A stretch of 64,000 nucleotides of DNA from Dipteris shenzhenensis (taxonomy: Eukaryota; Polypodiophyta; Polypodiopsida; Gleicheniales). A program made the position numbers and the translations under genes. Positions 1 to 11,640 of the stretch are shown in pieces. The number at the start of each line of letters is the position of its first letter. The first letter of the stretch is position 1. The stretch is taken from the NCBI GenBank assembly GCA_047967505.1, contig CM106539.1; one strand, 5' to 3'. Under the pieces are notes generated by a model, which did not search any database, was not told the origin of the DNA, and saw only the letters and a list, made by a program, of their open reading frames with translations.

Positions 1-426
1 TAGGTGGTCACATGTTGCTTATAAAGTTGTGCTTATGTTGCACTGTGGGCTTAGATGGCATTGTTGACATGCCACTATGTGTTCACATGCAAAGGCTAGG
101 TGTGCTTGTGGAGAGACAGGTGTGCGTGGTTGGCATGTTACCACGTGGCATGCTACTAATGTGGCACTGCATCGATGATGTGGCATTATTGAGGTGGCCA
201 TTGATGATGTGGCACTGTCAATGATGACATGGTAGCTAGTTTTTGAGGTGGCAGGCTACTGGCATAACAAGATAGCGCTTTGATGCTGATGTGGTAGATG
301 TGATGATGTGGACTAGCCTACGTGTTCGATGACGTGGTAGTTTGGTGATGTAGCATTGATGATTTGACAATGATGTGGATGTTGAGGTGACATTGGTGAT
401 GTGGCACTTGAGGTGGAAGTGCCTAC
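1..426. repeat. Degenerate GATGTGGCA-type minisatellite
   Basis: GT-rich DNA with many imperfect copies of GATGTGGCA and TGGCATG motifs spaced irregularly. The same texture resumes after the copia element at 5820, so this was one tract before insertion. No credible coding sequence is seen on either strand. Confidence 0.6.
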
Positions 427-926
427 TGTTAGAGAATAGGAGGGAATGAATCACTCAAACCTCCACCCAAGATCTCTCCAACTCTTACACACACTCAACT
501 CAAATAGATGATCACAGATGCAATAAACACTCACTTAGAAATAACTTGGATTGAGAGAGAGAGAGTGAGTATATTCATCCACCCTTGAGTTGACCGACTA
601 GCAGGGTCGGTACCTTGTTTGGTGCCCGACCAGGTGGGCCCTAGAAAATCGACCAGGGTGGGCCCTCGTCGTGGCCTTGGTTGGGCCGACTTGGCCTACC
701 ACATGCCCTTATTTAAGGGTGCCATGTGCAGCCAGTCTACGCAACTGCAGGCGCCTCCAAGTGAGGCCTAAGGCCCCTGTTTTCCTGCTGTTGCAGGTAG
801 CAACCAGCCCGTGTGCTGGCTGCCTATGATGCCGGCGTGAGTCTCTTTCCCCAGCCCTCCTACCTCTCACTGCCCCTTGTCCCCTCAAATCGGGGGCTCA
901 CAGGTGGGCACAGTGAGTTTCTAACA
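427..926 (-). repeat. 3' LTR of the copia element (shortened)
   Basis: This 500-bp LTR matches the LTR at 5131-5819, but about 197 bp (equivalent to about 5288-5484 of the other copy) is missing after the shared TATTCATCCACC. The edges read TGTTAGAGAA and TTTCTAACA. A GA microsatellite lies inside. The two LTRs also differ by scattered substitutions and small indels, so the insertion is not recent. Confidence 0.92.
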
Positions 927-935
927 CCCCCCCTC
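927..935 (-). other. Polypurine tract of the copia element
   Basis: Read on the minus strand this is GAGGGGGGG, immediately 5' of the 3' LTR. That is the position where a polypurine tract primes plus-strand DNA synthesis. Confidence 0.85.
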
Positions 936-939
936 AATG

Positions 940-3900
940 TCACAACTGTGGGCCAATCCCCATGCGTTTGATGAGGTGCTCCATCTGTTCTTGAGGGAGT
1001 GCCTTCGTGAAGAGGTCGGACAAGTTTTCGGCGGTCGGGCAGTACATAAGCTCGATCACGTCGTCGATGATGAGCTCTTGGACAAAGTGGTAATGAACTT
1101 CGATGTGCTTGATCCACGCATGGTACACTGGATTCTTGGCAATGGTTATGCAACTTTGATTGTCGCACATCAGCACTGTTGCGTCCTCCTAACACACGTC
1201 CATGTCCTCCAGAATCCACCTTAATCACAGTGTCTCACAAGCTGCTGTACACGCGGCTCTGTACTCTGCCTTTGTAGATGAAAGGGCCACTGTGGGTTGC
1301 TTCTTACTCAGCGAAGAGATGGCACCAGATGCAAGTAAGAAACAATACCCTGTTGTCGACCTTCTGGTGTCAGCATCACCCGCCCAATCACTATCACAGA
1401 ACCTGCCTAGTTCGATGCCTTTGGTGTAGGTGATCCCATAGGTGCAAGTACCCTTTAGATACCTCAGCACCCGTAAACCTGCATCCCAATGACTTCTTGG
1501 GAGAAGCAGACAACTGGCATAATAGCCTAATTGCATAACAAATATCAGGTCAAGTATTGGTAAGGTAAAGCAAGCTTTCTACCAATCATCGGTACAGAGG
1601 AGTATCGACTGGTTGAGATGTGTCGTGAACACTTAACTTGAGCCCAACCTCCATGGGAGTTACTGCTATCCTCAATCCTCCATCTGAAATCTCTTCAGAA
1701 GTTCTGTGCAATATTTCTCCTGTGAAACGAAGATCCTGCCTTTGGCCTGCTTTACTTCTATCCCAAGGAAGTAGTGTAATAACCCAAGACTCAAACTTAG
1801 ACATGAGTAGCTCCTTGACCTGTGAAATCTTCTTGAAATGGTCACCTGTCAAGATAAGATCATCAACATAGAGGATGAGTACCAGTCGCAATCCCTTCTC
1901 AATGAACAAGTAAAGGTTTGCCTCAGAAGGATCGAAACTTAGCCCTATCTTATGAAAGAATACATCAATCCTTTGGTACCAAGCTTCGGGGGCCTGTTTC
2001 AACCCGTGTAACGCCGCCTTCAACTTGCAGACCTTTAATGGGGACCCTGGATCTTGAAAGCCCGGTGGCTGCTCCATGTATACCTCCTCCTCCAGGGTTC
2101 CATTAAGGAATGCGGACTTCACGTCCATTTGAAAAATAGGCCACTGGAATTAGGCAGCAAGGGCAATCACTGTGCGGATAGTAACCATGCGGGCTATGGG
2201 AGCAAAAGTTTCATCAAAATCCATGACTTCAGTTTGAGCAAAACCTTTGACCACTAACCTTGCTTTATACTTATCCAAGCTGTTGTGTCTAATTTGTATT
2301 TAAGTTTGTATACCCACTTAGTGCCGATGACTTTCCGTCACGGGGGCCTGGCCACTAAGTCCTAGGTCAATCTTCAGGATAATATCCATCTTTGCCTGCA
2401 TGGCAGCCTGTCATTCTGGATTGTCCTTCGCCTCCTCGAAGGTCCTTGGCTCTTCAAGCTGAGCCACCAACGCAAAATTCACGGATGGGGTCTTTTGAAG
2501 ACGTTGGGACCGTCGCAATCGGAAACTGCTACTCTTAGGTAATTCAGTGACGCGAGACTCTTCCAATGTCCTTAGGCACCATTGGGGCAACCTTTTCTGC
2601 TTCTCAGTGAGAGGAGGAATTGGAACTGCTTCTCGAACATCCCGCTCTTTCTCAGTATCTTGTGGAACATCAACTTCTGATTTTGCCACCTTTTGGATGG
2701 TCAACTTGGCGCGGGGTGGGTTCGGGGGTTGAACAATCTCCTCCTCAATATGAGGCTCCTCCTGGGGTTCAGGTTCCTTTTCCTCGAAGACAACATCCCG
2801 ACTGATAAGGATCTGCTTCTTTACTGGGTCGAAGAGTCGATAGGCCTTGGATTCTTCGCTATACCCAACAAAGATACATTTTCTGCTCCGGGAATCAAGC
2901 TTTGGTCCTATCTTCCTTGTGCACATGCACCCATGCGTTAGAACCAAAAATGCGAAGATGAGTGATAGAGGGCTTCTTACCATAAAATGCCTCATATGGA
3001 GTCTTGTCCTTGACGGCCTTCGTCTTGGTCCTGTTGAGAATGTGTACGAGTGTATTGATAGCTTCACTCCAATAGGCTTTAGAAAGGTTCCTCCCTTAGA
3101 GCATAGCAAGCCTTGTCTCTGTGGTGGTTCTATGCTTCCTCTCGGCTACCCCGTTTTGCTGAGAAGTATGTGCTGTGGTGAGTTGTCGCTTGATCCCATG
3201 CTTGCGACAAAATGTGTTGAACTCATTTGGGGTGAATTCTCCCCCCCTGTCTGTGCGGAATGTCTTGACATCCTCCCCTGTCTCCTTTTCAACTCTGGCC
3301 TTCCAGTCCTTGAACTTCTCGAAAGCCTGAGACTTTTTAGCCAAATAATATACCCAAGTCATTCTACTGAAATCATCCACAAAGAGAAGTGAGTAGCTGG
3401 ATCTTGCCCACGATGCTGTAGACATTGGGCCACAAATGTCGGCATGAACCAACTCAAGTGGTTTGCTGGCCCAAAATGAGGCCTCTTGTGGGAACTTATC
3501 CCTGTGCTGCTTGCCTTCTAGACAAGCCCCACAGACATCATCCTTGCCTGTAATTGGTGGAAGTCCATCCACCATCTTCGATTTTGACATTTCAGCCAAG
3601 ATTCCATAGTTGACATGACCGAAGCGCTCATGCCAAAGTTTGGACTTTTCATTGTCTTCATGAACCAACATTGCACTGAGACGGTACAGTCCGTTCTCTT
3701 CAACTCCTTGAGCCACCATCTGTCCATTTGCTTTGGATGTCTCGGTGACCTTGCCATCTTGAAAGAGAACTGCCATGTTGTTTTTGTCCATCTGACTTAC
3801 AGACAGTAAATTCTTGCAAAGGTTGGGTACATAAAGTACTCCAGAGATATCCTTCTCCACACCCGCGGGTGTAATGAAAGGAATGCTACCGATGCCCTTC

Positions 3901-4973
3901 ACAGGACACGTTCGGCTATCCTCGACAGAAACTTTGGAATTCGGGTGTGTACTTTCCATGGTTTTGAACCAAGTCCTTCTGTTGGACATGTGCTTGGAAG
4001 CACTGCTGTCAACATACCAACCCTCTTTACCTTCACTGATTGCATATGCTGGACAATGTTCACTGATTAAAAACAACTGTCCAGTCGTCACATTGGCAGA
4101 ATCATTCTTAGGCTCTTCTTTGTTCCTGGCTTCTCTCTTCTGCTTCTGATCTGCCTTCTTCTTTCGGCATTCTTTAGCGGAGTGGCCAAGCTTTTCACAA
4201 TAATAGCACTTCATTTTCTTCTTTCGGTCAGCATCGTCTGACTTCTTGAACTCCTTTGGCTTGCCTTTTCCAGGTTTGTCTTTGGCCACTAATGCCTTCT
4301 CGTCGGTTTGCGTAAAGAGTTTCTCTTGAGCCTCCTCCTGAAGCAGGAGTGGGCCAAGCTCCTCAAAGGTGATTGGCTTAGTTCGTTGACCCGCAGTGAT
4401 CGTAGTCACAAAACTTTTGAAACTCCGTGGCAACTTGTGGAGTGTGAGCAACGCCAATTGACTCGAGTCCACCTGTTGACCAACCGCTGCGAGCTGGTCC
4501 CGCACGACTTTGACCTTTGTCAGATGGTCATGCACACTATCACCCTCATTCATATCAAGATTATTAAGCTGATGCTGAAGAGTAATGATACGGGCTGTAT
4601 TATCGGTTTCATATAGCTCCTTCAGTATGGCCCACGCCTCTGAAGGCGTCTTTGCCAACTGGATATGAGGAATCACATCATCTGCTGTCGTGGCAAAAAG
4701 CATTGCTAAGGCTTGAACATCCCTCTCCTCCCATGCACTGAGTTCATCTGCATCTGCTTCAACTATGTCCTTTGGCTTCTCCTCGGTCCCAATCACTATC
4801 TTCCACAGCTTCCATGCCAACAGATGGCTTCGGATCTTGACTTTCTAGATTGGATAGTTCGTCCCATCGAGCTTTCCAGCTTCACCAAAATTGGGAATAA
4901 ATGAAGAAGGAAGATGACTGGAGAAGGAGGAAGGACGAGCAGTGGGTGTAGAGGCTTCTGAACGCTTATCCAT
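940..4973 (-). pseudogene. Copia gag-pol polyprotein, broken
   Basis: The likely gag start is the ATG at 4973-4971. An in-frame TAG at 4847-4845 interrupts the frame, then a long frame runs 4820-3096. It contains a UBN2-type Gag, a CCHC zinc knuckle (CX2CX4HX4C, about 4168-4210), an aspartic protease site reading D-S-S-A-S instead of the usual D-S/T-G (about 4001-4023), the GAG-pre-integrase zinc motif and the integrase core with TDRGGEF (about 3248). A frameshift near 3100 moves integrase into frame 3109-2411. Reverse transcriptase lies at 2128-1586 with YVDD at about 1863-1874. RNase H continues in frames 1536-1225 and 1176-940, ending with the ADLFTK-like motif. At least four frame breaks, the internal stop and the altered protease make it inactive. 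Function names come from family knowledge; the breaks are read directly. Confidence 0.93.
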
Positions 4974-5117
4974 CTTGATGAATAGCAAACTGAAAAACTG
5001 AAGCAAAAAAGATGTACTGACCTCCTGTGCTAGCTTGAGCTGAAAACAGAATCACCTTTCCGCCAAGGGACTCCTTCCTTCAGAGAGTGCTTTGATGAAG
5101 AAGAGTTGAGAGCCTAT

Positions 5118-5130
5118 GGCTTTGATACCA
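5118..5130 (-). other. Primer-binding site (initiator tRNA-Met type)
   Basis: On the minus strand this reads TGGTATCAAAGCC, directly after the 5' LTR. The usual plant copia PBS is TGGTATCAGAGC, complementary to the 3' end of tRNA-iMet; one base differs in the core. Confidence 0.85.
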
Positions 5131-5819
5131 TGTTAGAGAATAGGAGGGAATGAATCACTCAAATCTCCACCCAAGATCTCTCCAACTCTTACACGCACTC
5201 AACTCAGATAGATGATCACAGATGCAATAAACACTCACTTAGAAATAACTTGGATTGAGAGAGAGAGAGAGAGTATATTCATCCACCGGATGGTGGGCAG
5301 AAAAATAGCTCACAGGGAGCAATACAAAATACATCAAAGTGCTGGAGAGTACCGAAGGACTCTCTCTTACACAAACTGCTCCAGAACTGAGTGCACATCA
5401 CAGCCTTGGAAGGAGGCTTTCAGTCTTGCACTGGATGCTGGAAACAATGAAGAAGTGGGCCTTTTTTAGGTACTGCCCAGGCCCCTTGAGTTGACCGACA
5501 AGCAAGGTCGGTAGCCTGTCTGGTGGCCGACCAAGTGGGCCCTAGAAAATCGACCAGGGTTGGCCCTGGTTGGGCTGACTTGGCCTACGACAGGCCCCTA
5601 TTTCAGGGTGTCTTGTGCAACCAGTCTGCACAGCTGCAGGCTCCTCCAAGTGAGGCCTAAGGCCCCTGTTTTTCTACTGTTGCAGGCAGCAACCAGCCCT
5701 TGTGCTGGTTGCCTATGATGCTGGCCTGAGTCTCTCTCTTTCCCTAGCCCTCCTACCTCTCAGTGCCCCTTGTCCCCTCAAGTGGGGAGCTCACAGGTGG
5801 GCACAATGAGTTTCTAACA
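5131..5819 (-). repeat. 5' LTR of the copia element (full length)
   Basis: A 689-bp LTR from TGTTAGAGAA to TTTCTAACA, the longer partner of 427-926. It holds the segment missing from the other LTR. For the minus-strand element this copy carries the promoter side. Confidence 0.92.
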
Positions 5820-6000
5820 CCTACGTGGTAGATGAGACTGAGGCTATTGACGTGACAGATAGGGGTGTTGTGGCATTGTTGAGGATAAGGTGCCACGTGC
5901 CACCGGTGACCAAAACTCTTTGTGGTCACCCTTAGGATAAGGTGGTGAGGTGGCCAACCGGAATCTTTAAATATTCACTAGAATTTGTGAAAGATTTTGT
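5820..6000. repeat. Continuation of the GATGTGGCA minisatellite
   Basis: GTGGCA and TGCCACGTGCCACC motifs continue here immediately after the CCTAC target duplication, joining with bases 1-426 across the insertion. No gene is seen. Confidence 0.5.
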
Positions 6001-6774
6001 TTACGTTGACATTGACGTTACAGTTTGCTAGTCAGGGTTGGCGTGGGAGATGCTAGGTCGTTCATTGTTTTGGGCGTGGTCGTTGTTGATGGAGGCTGAG
6101 TGTAGGAGTCGACTATTGGTTGGAGCTCGTAGTCGGTGTCATTGTGTTCCGGACGGGTCTTTGGTGAGGCACTATGTTGGCTGGTCGTTTTGGCGTCGCG
6201 GAAGTTGCAGTTGTTGCTTATGATGGTCGCTCGCCTTTGTTACTTGAGGTCGTGGAGTGACTAAACGCATTGGAGTTGCGTGGAGCATGAGCGTGTTGTT
6301 GGAGCATGAAGCTGCTAGTAGTTGGCGCTGTTGTCGATCATCGTTGAGGATCATTGAAGCATTGGAGGCAGTTATAGATCATCTAAGCTGTGGAAGAGAA
6401 GCTTTGCAGAGAAGCTTTTTATCGATGGAGCCAGGGCACAACTGTTATCGTTTGGGCTAGGGAGGTTGCTATTAGTTGACTCTCTACTGCTTGATGAAGC
6501 AAAAAGGAGGAGCCTAAAGAAATGAACCTCAACCAACCTTAGAAACTAGAGCTCTCTCTAAAGGAACCTTACATCTCTCCCTCACACCTAAAATGAGCAT
6601 AATTGAAGCTCCATAGGTCGAAATGATGAACTTTCTGAACCAAATTGGAGATGGAGAAGAGCTTTACGATGAGAGCTAGAGAAGTGAAGAAGATGCCTTA
6701 CAAACGAGGGCTTGTTGCCTCGATGGAGCAAGGGCTTGCAAGGGCTTGCATGCCTTGACAGAACAAAGGCTTGT

Positions 6775-6811
<37 letters not shown>

Positions 6812-6900
6812 CTCTCAATGAAGGATGCCTCGCAAGGAGGGCTTGACACTCATGAAGGGAGTGGGAGCACCATTGGCTTTGATACCATGATAAGGCTTGT

Positions 6901-6945
<45 letters not shown>

Positions 6946-7021
6946 CTCTCAATGAAGGATGCCTCGCAAGGAGGGCTTGACACTCATGAAGGGAGTGGGA
7001 GCACTATTGGCTCTGATACCA
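6001..7021 (-). other. Probable leader relic of a minus-strand LTR element
   Basis: No protein family is recognisable here. On the plus strand the stretch ends with GGCTCTGATACCA (7009-7021), which reads on the minus strand as TGGTATCAGAGCC, the canonical plant copia primer site. That makes this the 5' leader of a minus-strand element whose LTR would start at 7022. No matching 3' LTR or gag was found, so the element is truncated or its partner is too diverged to see. Confidence 0.45.
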
Positions 7022-7027
7022 TGATAA
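6765..7027. repeat. Tandem duplication carrying two primer-site copies
   Basis: Two units of about 126-134 bp each contain AAGGCTTGTG, a (CT)n run, ATGAAGGATGCCTCGCAAGG, a GAAGGGAGTGGGAGCA stretch and a primer-site copy (6875-6887 and 7009-7021). They differ by a few substitutions and CT-run length. The first primer-site copy reads TTTGATACCA and the second TCTGATACCA. Confidence 0.9.
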
Positions 7028-7079
<52 letters not shown>

Positions 7080-7480
7080 TGCACACGATATAGCTACATG
7101 TACACTATGTTGTATTGAGCATAAACAAGAATATCTACATGAGAACCCCTTAGGGTTAGGGTTTTTCCCTTATGCCCTTAAGGTATGGTATAATTTACAC
7201 CATCCTCAACACCTAAAACCCTAGTTAGGGTTGACACATTTAGGCATAGATAATTGTAAAAACCTTACGTTTGATGCTTTTTGGTATAAATACGTTGTAA
7301 AAAACCTAATTAGAGTTTTGATACAAATAGGTCTAACTCGCATAACCTTTTTGTATCAAATAGGTTTTGATACAAATAGGTATAGCTCGTATATTTGGTG
7401 GCTCCAAGATGTTCTTTGGATCAAGGAATTTTGCTCATGTCAAGCAAGGGGAGACAATATGTGAGGACAAGTATGTCCTC
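7022..7480 (-). repeat. Possible LTR remnant
   Basis: The sequence starts TGATAAAGG just beyond the primer-site relic and carries a (GA)n run at 7029-7076, several GGTTAGGG and TTGATACAAATAGG repeats, and no coding potential. Its far boundary is uncertain because no second LTR or target duplication was found. A hairpin at 7463-7480 (GAGGACA-AGTA-TGTCCTC) closes the stretch. Confidence 0.35.
7029..7076. repeat. (GA)n microsatellite
   Basis: An uninterrupted GA dinucleotide run of about 48 bp, close to the opposite-phase CT runs in the tandem duplication just upstream. Confidence 0.95.
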
Positions 7481-8630
7481 GCTTGCACATTATATCCAAA
7501 AGTTTTTTCCTTATGTTAGAGCATTCCATTGACAGATATTTCATGAAGTCAAAGAGCGTTGAACCAACTTTTACAAATGAAGATAATAACAAGGTTGTGC
7601 TGGTGAACTAGAGCCTTGTTTTGTATCTTTTCTCAGGCATATGGGTTGGATCCCTCCATTCAATATTGGCTATTGCAGATTATGCTAGTGTTAAAGACCC
7701 AATTCTCATTGAAAAAGAGATGGCTTAACTTCAAATTCTTAGGCTAGCAAAGGAAGCTAGAGGACCTACTTGCAAGAATTTTTGCTTGGAGTAGTTACTT
7801 GGGATCTCTTCTTACAAGTATAATAATAGATTTATGAATAAAAAATATATATATTTGGAATATTTGTGTATTCATTTTTCAAAACCTTCCTATGTTGAGA
7901 CTAATTTATGGCAAGTTTAAAGTAATAAAGTTTCATGCACACAAATTCAATAGAGATTGTCATAGGAAGAAAGTGCAAGAATGAAACAAAGCATATTTCT
8001 ATTTTATGAACAAGAGACAAAGTACTCATAGAGACTCCATAAAATTACAACTAGGCAAATATACATCCCAAAACAAAAAACCTAAATATCTAATATCTAG
8101 TAGTGTCCTTGCATCTTCTATACCCAAGCACAATTCACATGCTTCCATCGATGTTTACTTGCTTTTGATGGATGGGTGCAAGTTGAGTGTTATTGAAGAG
8201 ATCTAATATGTAGGTCTTTGCAGCTATTTGTAGTACTAGCAATGCCTTAGTTAGTCTCTAAAGGGATTTTGCAAGATGATGACATCATGCAGACATATGT
8301 CTAAAATAGTATTTCTTATACCTAGTAATATTACTACCCTTATTCATGGATCACATTTCCCTTATTTTTAGACTATATGATTGGGAGGATGAGCTATAAT
8401 TGAGGTTGTTCATAACTAATATGAGGTAGAACAAGATATGCTAACATAGTAAGAAGGTTGGCAATTCTATGCTTTAACTCTCCATGGAGTAAGCTATTCT
8501 ATAACCCTCATAACATATCCCAACCTAATTCTTTTCAAGTAGATGCTAACTAAACATACATGTTGAAACTTATTCCATTTAACTGCAATACCATTGCAAA
8601 ATATTTTCCATGAAGCATACAATCATTACA
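7481..8630. other. AT-rich intergenic DNA, no gene seen
   Basis: Only short open frames with no family resemblance occur. A weak plus-strand trace of coding character lies around 7700-7830 but is broken by stops and I could not assign it. Confidence 0.5.
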
Positions 8631-9090
8631 ATTGTAGATTATTCTTGAATCAAACAAGCAATGAAGTACAACAAAAAATGTGTATTGTCACTCCTTTGTG
8701 TTTTGAGAGAGCAATGGAGATAGAACAACATATATTAAGGGAGACTTATATGAAATGTTTTCCCCTAAGGTTAGAAAATGGGAGGATGCTACACACATCT
8801 TTCCCCCAATTCCTAAAAGGTTTGATTTCAACATATATACATTCTCTCGTAGCTTATGCTTTAATCATACAACCATTGAAGTACAACAAAAATCAAACCA
8901 TTGTAGATTGTGCTTGCATCATACTAGTGTTGAAGTACAACATAAAATAGGATTATTACTTCTTTGTTCTTTGAGAGAGCAATGGAGATAGAACAACATA
9001 TATTCAAGGAGAGTTTTTTTCCCTTAAGGTTGGAAAATCTTTCTCCCAATTCCTAAAAGGTTTGATTTCAGCATACATACATTCTCTCCT
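8631..9090. repeat. Tandem duplication, period about 269 bp
   Basis: ATTGTAGATT... at 8631 and TTGTAGATTG... at 8901 start two diverged copies that share GAGAGAGCAATGGAGATAGA, AACAACATATATT and CCCAATTCCTAAAAGGTTTG. The second copy is shorter because of deletions. The short open frames inside it are not conserved as a protein. Confidence 0.85.
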
Positions 9091-10104
9091 AAAATTTGAG
9101 TACAAACAAATAATGTTGTAGTTTCCACTAGTCATTATTGGTATATTCATGCATTCAAGATCTTGGCTGAGTGCATGTTATGCACCTTGGCCCTATGCAC
9201 ATTAAAGGGAACCATGATGAAGATATTGAAAGGTAGATTGGCCTTGAAAAACCACATCAATACAGTAGAAATGAGTACTACAATCAATAAGCTATGTTTG
9301 ACACTAAATGCACATATGTTTCTAGGGGTATTATGATTGCAATTGGTAAATCAAGACATTCCATGTCAAAGAAGATTAAAGGTTGGCTTCTTATATCATT
9401 TAAAGAAAATTAATACACGTCATGCGATGTTGAAATGTAATATTCTTTTAATTGTTCCAATAGGTTCCACAACAAGTCACTCATATAGCTGCCATTGGTG
9501 TATAGTAAATGAATTTCATATGATGGTGCATGAGATACAAAATGAGGTGCACAATATGACAAAGATAATCACTTTCCTAACTTCATGTCCTTTTCTTAAT
9601 TTATACTTTATGCATTTTTACACAATGTTCTCATCATTTAGATTAGTTTCATATTCTCTTATAAAATTAGGTCATCAAAAAGTTCCTCAAAAGTATAACC
9701 CTGTGATTATTTTATTTTCATGAGATAGATGAGGATTGGTATACACAAAAGGAATATGTGATGAGCCTCAGGGATATGCTTTGAAGATGGATATATTCAT
9801 CATTAAAAGACCATAAAAGATGAAGGTATGGAAATAAATCTACACTTTGTAAAAAATTTAGGGTTTCCTCATGGTACTTAGGTGTACTAGATACATGATT
9901 TGAAAGGATGAGTTTAAAATTAAAATTTTGACCACTTCAAAAGTGTAATTTTCCAACAATAGTAATGCACTTTTATTAGAAATTTCAATGCAAATTCTAT
10001 ATCTAGATATGGATTAAATGTAGGATCCATGTGTAAGGTCACATATAAAAAGCTCTATTGTTGGTGCAGTCATTCCATAGATGCCCTCAAATCATCATTT
10101 GAAT
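9091..10104. other. AT-rich intergenic DNA, no gene seen
   Basis: The longest plus-strand open frame (9337-9723) has no recognisable motif, AT-driven codons and no neighbours that would support it. I see no RNA gene or mobile-element end. Confidence 0.45.
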
Positions 10105-10145
<41 letters not shown>

Positions 10146-10156
10146 CTCTCTCTCTC
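10105..10156. repeat. (CT)n microsatellite
   Basis: A CT dinucleotide run of about 50 bp with one TGTG interruption. Confidence 0.95.
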
Positions 10157-10175
10157 CTTGAATTTTAACTCTACC

Positions 10176-10590
10176 CCTCTAATTGCCCTAACCAGTGTAG
10201 AAAATATGGGCTTAAGATGATTTATCCCCCACAGAAATTAGACTCCCATACACAACATAGCTTCTGCAATATGGAGGGCCTATCTCAGGATGACTAGCAA
10301 AAGATTTTCTCAAATTTGATGGCGACCCTATCATCAGTGCCAAAGGGAATGCGGGCCCCACTTACATCAACCCTTCTTCCCCAATTGCCCCAACCAATGC
10401 AAAAAAAATGGGCTTAAGATGCTTTATTCCCCCCATAGAAATTAGACTCCCCTCCACAACATAGCTTCTGCAATATGAAGGCACTGTCTTAGGATGACCA
10501 GCAAAATATATTATCAGATTTGATGGTATCCCCCCTATCAACAGTGCCAAAGGGAATGAGGGCCCCACTTACACCAACCCTTTCTTCCCC
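10176..10590. repeat. Tandem duplication, period about 207 bp
   Basis: Two copies share ATGGGCTTAAGATG, GAAATTAGACTCCC, CAACATAGCTTCTGCAATAT and GCCAAAGGGAATG (at 10339 and 10546). They differ by substitutions and short indels. No coding function is supported. Confidence 0.9.
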
Positions 10591-11319
10591 CTAAGAGTAT
10601 TGGACGCAAAGCTTATGGCTCATGATAGCAAGGCATGGGACTTACATGATACGAACCTCTTAGCACCGTTTCACATGGATACATGGTTTTTTTTGACAGA
10701 CTTGGTGCACTCAACAAAAGATTTGAAATATGAGGCAAAGCAAGTAGACAATAACTTTGATATCCCAATCGTATACAACCATCCTCTTGCAAACTTCTTC
10801 CCCATGTCTTTTTTTACTTCAGGTAGGTGCCCCTCACTGATGGGGTAGTTGGAAGATGTAAAAGAAAAATTACAGAAAGAGAAAAAAGAACCCCCAAGTA
10901 TGTTAATGAAAATTTCAATGTTGGAAGGCCTTATATCAAGTGCTGATGCAATGAACACAAGCTAGATTGTAAGGGACAACAACTTTGGTTTGAACATGCT
11001 ATCTGGTTCATTGCCAACAATTTGACCACCTTCTTCTCGGGGAGACCTCTGAAGACTGTTTTCAACTATTTCCTTTTATTCATGAAAACACTCGACATGG
11101 CAATATTTGGAAAAGATTCCATCACCTTCATGGACATCAAGGAATTGATATAGTTTATGCCCACTAAAAACATCCGGGCATTTTCGTATTTTCATGAAAG
11201 TAACTTCAAAATTCTTACAAAAAGATTATTTTCTTTATGCAAATAATATTTTCAAATTTCAAATGATAAATTGCAAACTAAGAGCTTTGCATTTATCCAT
11301 TTTGCATCCTGGTGTGGAT
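10591..11319. other. Intergenic DNA, no gene seen
   Basis: Open frames of 80-95 codons occur on both strands but lack motifs. A region around 10600-11160 has somewhat less AT-rich composition and could be a very old broken gene; I cannot assign it. Confidence 0.4.
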
Positions 11320-11640
11320 AGATATCAGCTAGCCTAAGCGAGCCCACGACCTACACTAGACACTTTTTAGAAGGATTAAAAAACTTACAAATTTGTTTGG
11401 AAGCTTTAGTTATCCTTTTGCTTATCCTTCTTTGTTTTTATTGAGACTCCAAGTAGTATGGGAATCTTGGGAATGCAAATAGTACGAGGAGGGCACATGA
11501 TATACATAATCAATTGCACCACACGGCAAATCAATAATACCATGTGGTAGTTATTGTAATCCAACACGGTGGATAGCGCATAGTATACATCATTACCATG
11601 TGGTGTTTTCACCATGTTATCGAACAATGTGTCATTTTAT
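11320..11640 (-). repeat. Dispersed repeat with CCACACGGT-like subrepeats, copy 1
   Basis: This segment is the reverse-complement relative of 27590-27890. Shared blocks include the GAGCCCAC boundary, CTTTGTTTTTATTGAGACTCC-like sequence and several ACCGTGTGGT / ACCATGTGGT subrepeats in roughly the same order. The copies are diverged. It may be a solo LTR or a non-autonomous element; no coding sequence is seen. Confidence 0.65.

Larger units (their letters stand above)
427..5819 (-). mobile_element. Complete but decayed Ty1/copia LTR retrotransposon
   Basis: A 5.39 kb minus-strand element with both LTRs, a tRNA-Met-type primer site, a polypurine tract and a gag-pol region. The LTRs begin TG and end CA. 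The flanks carry the same 5-bp target duplication, CCTAC, at 422-426 and 5820-5824, which fixes the boundaries. The gene order on the minus strand is gag, protease, integrase, reverse transcriptase, RNase H, which defines copia. Several frameshifts and stops show it can no longer move by its own proteins. Confidence 0.95.

Noticed and set aside
7147-7167. GGGTTAGGGTTT-like stretch resembling the plant telomere repeat
   Set aside because: Only about two imperfect copies are present, too few for an interstitial telomere tract.
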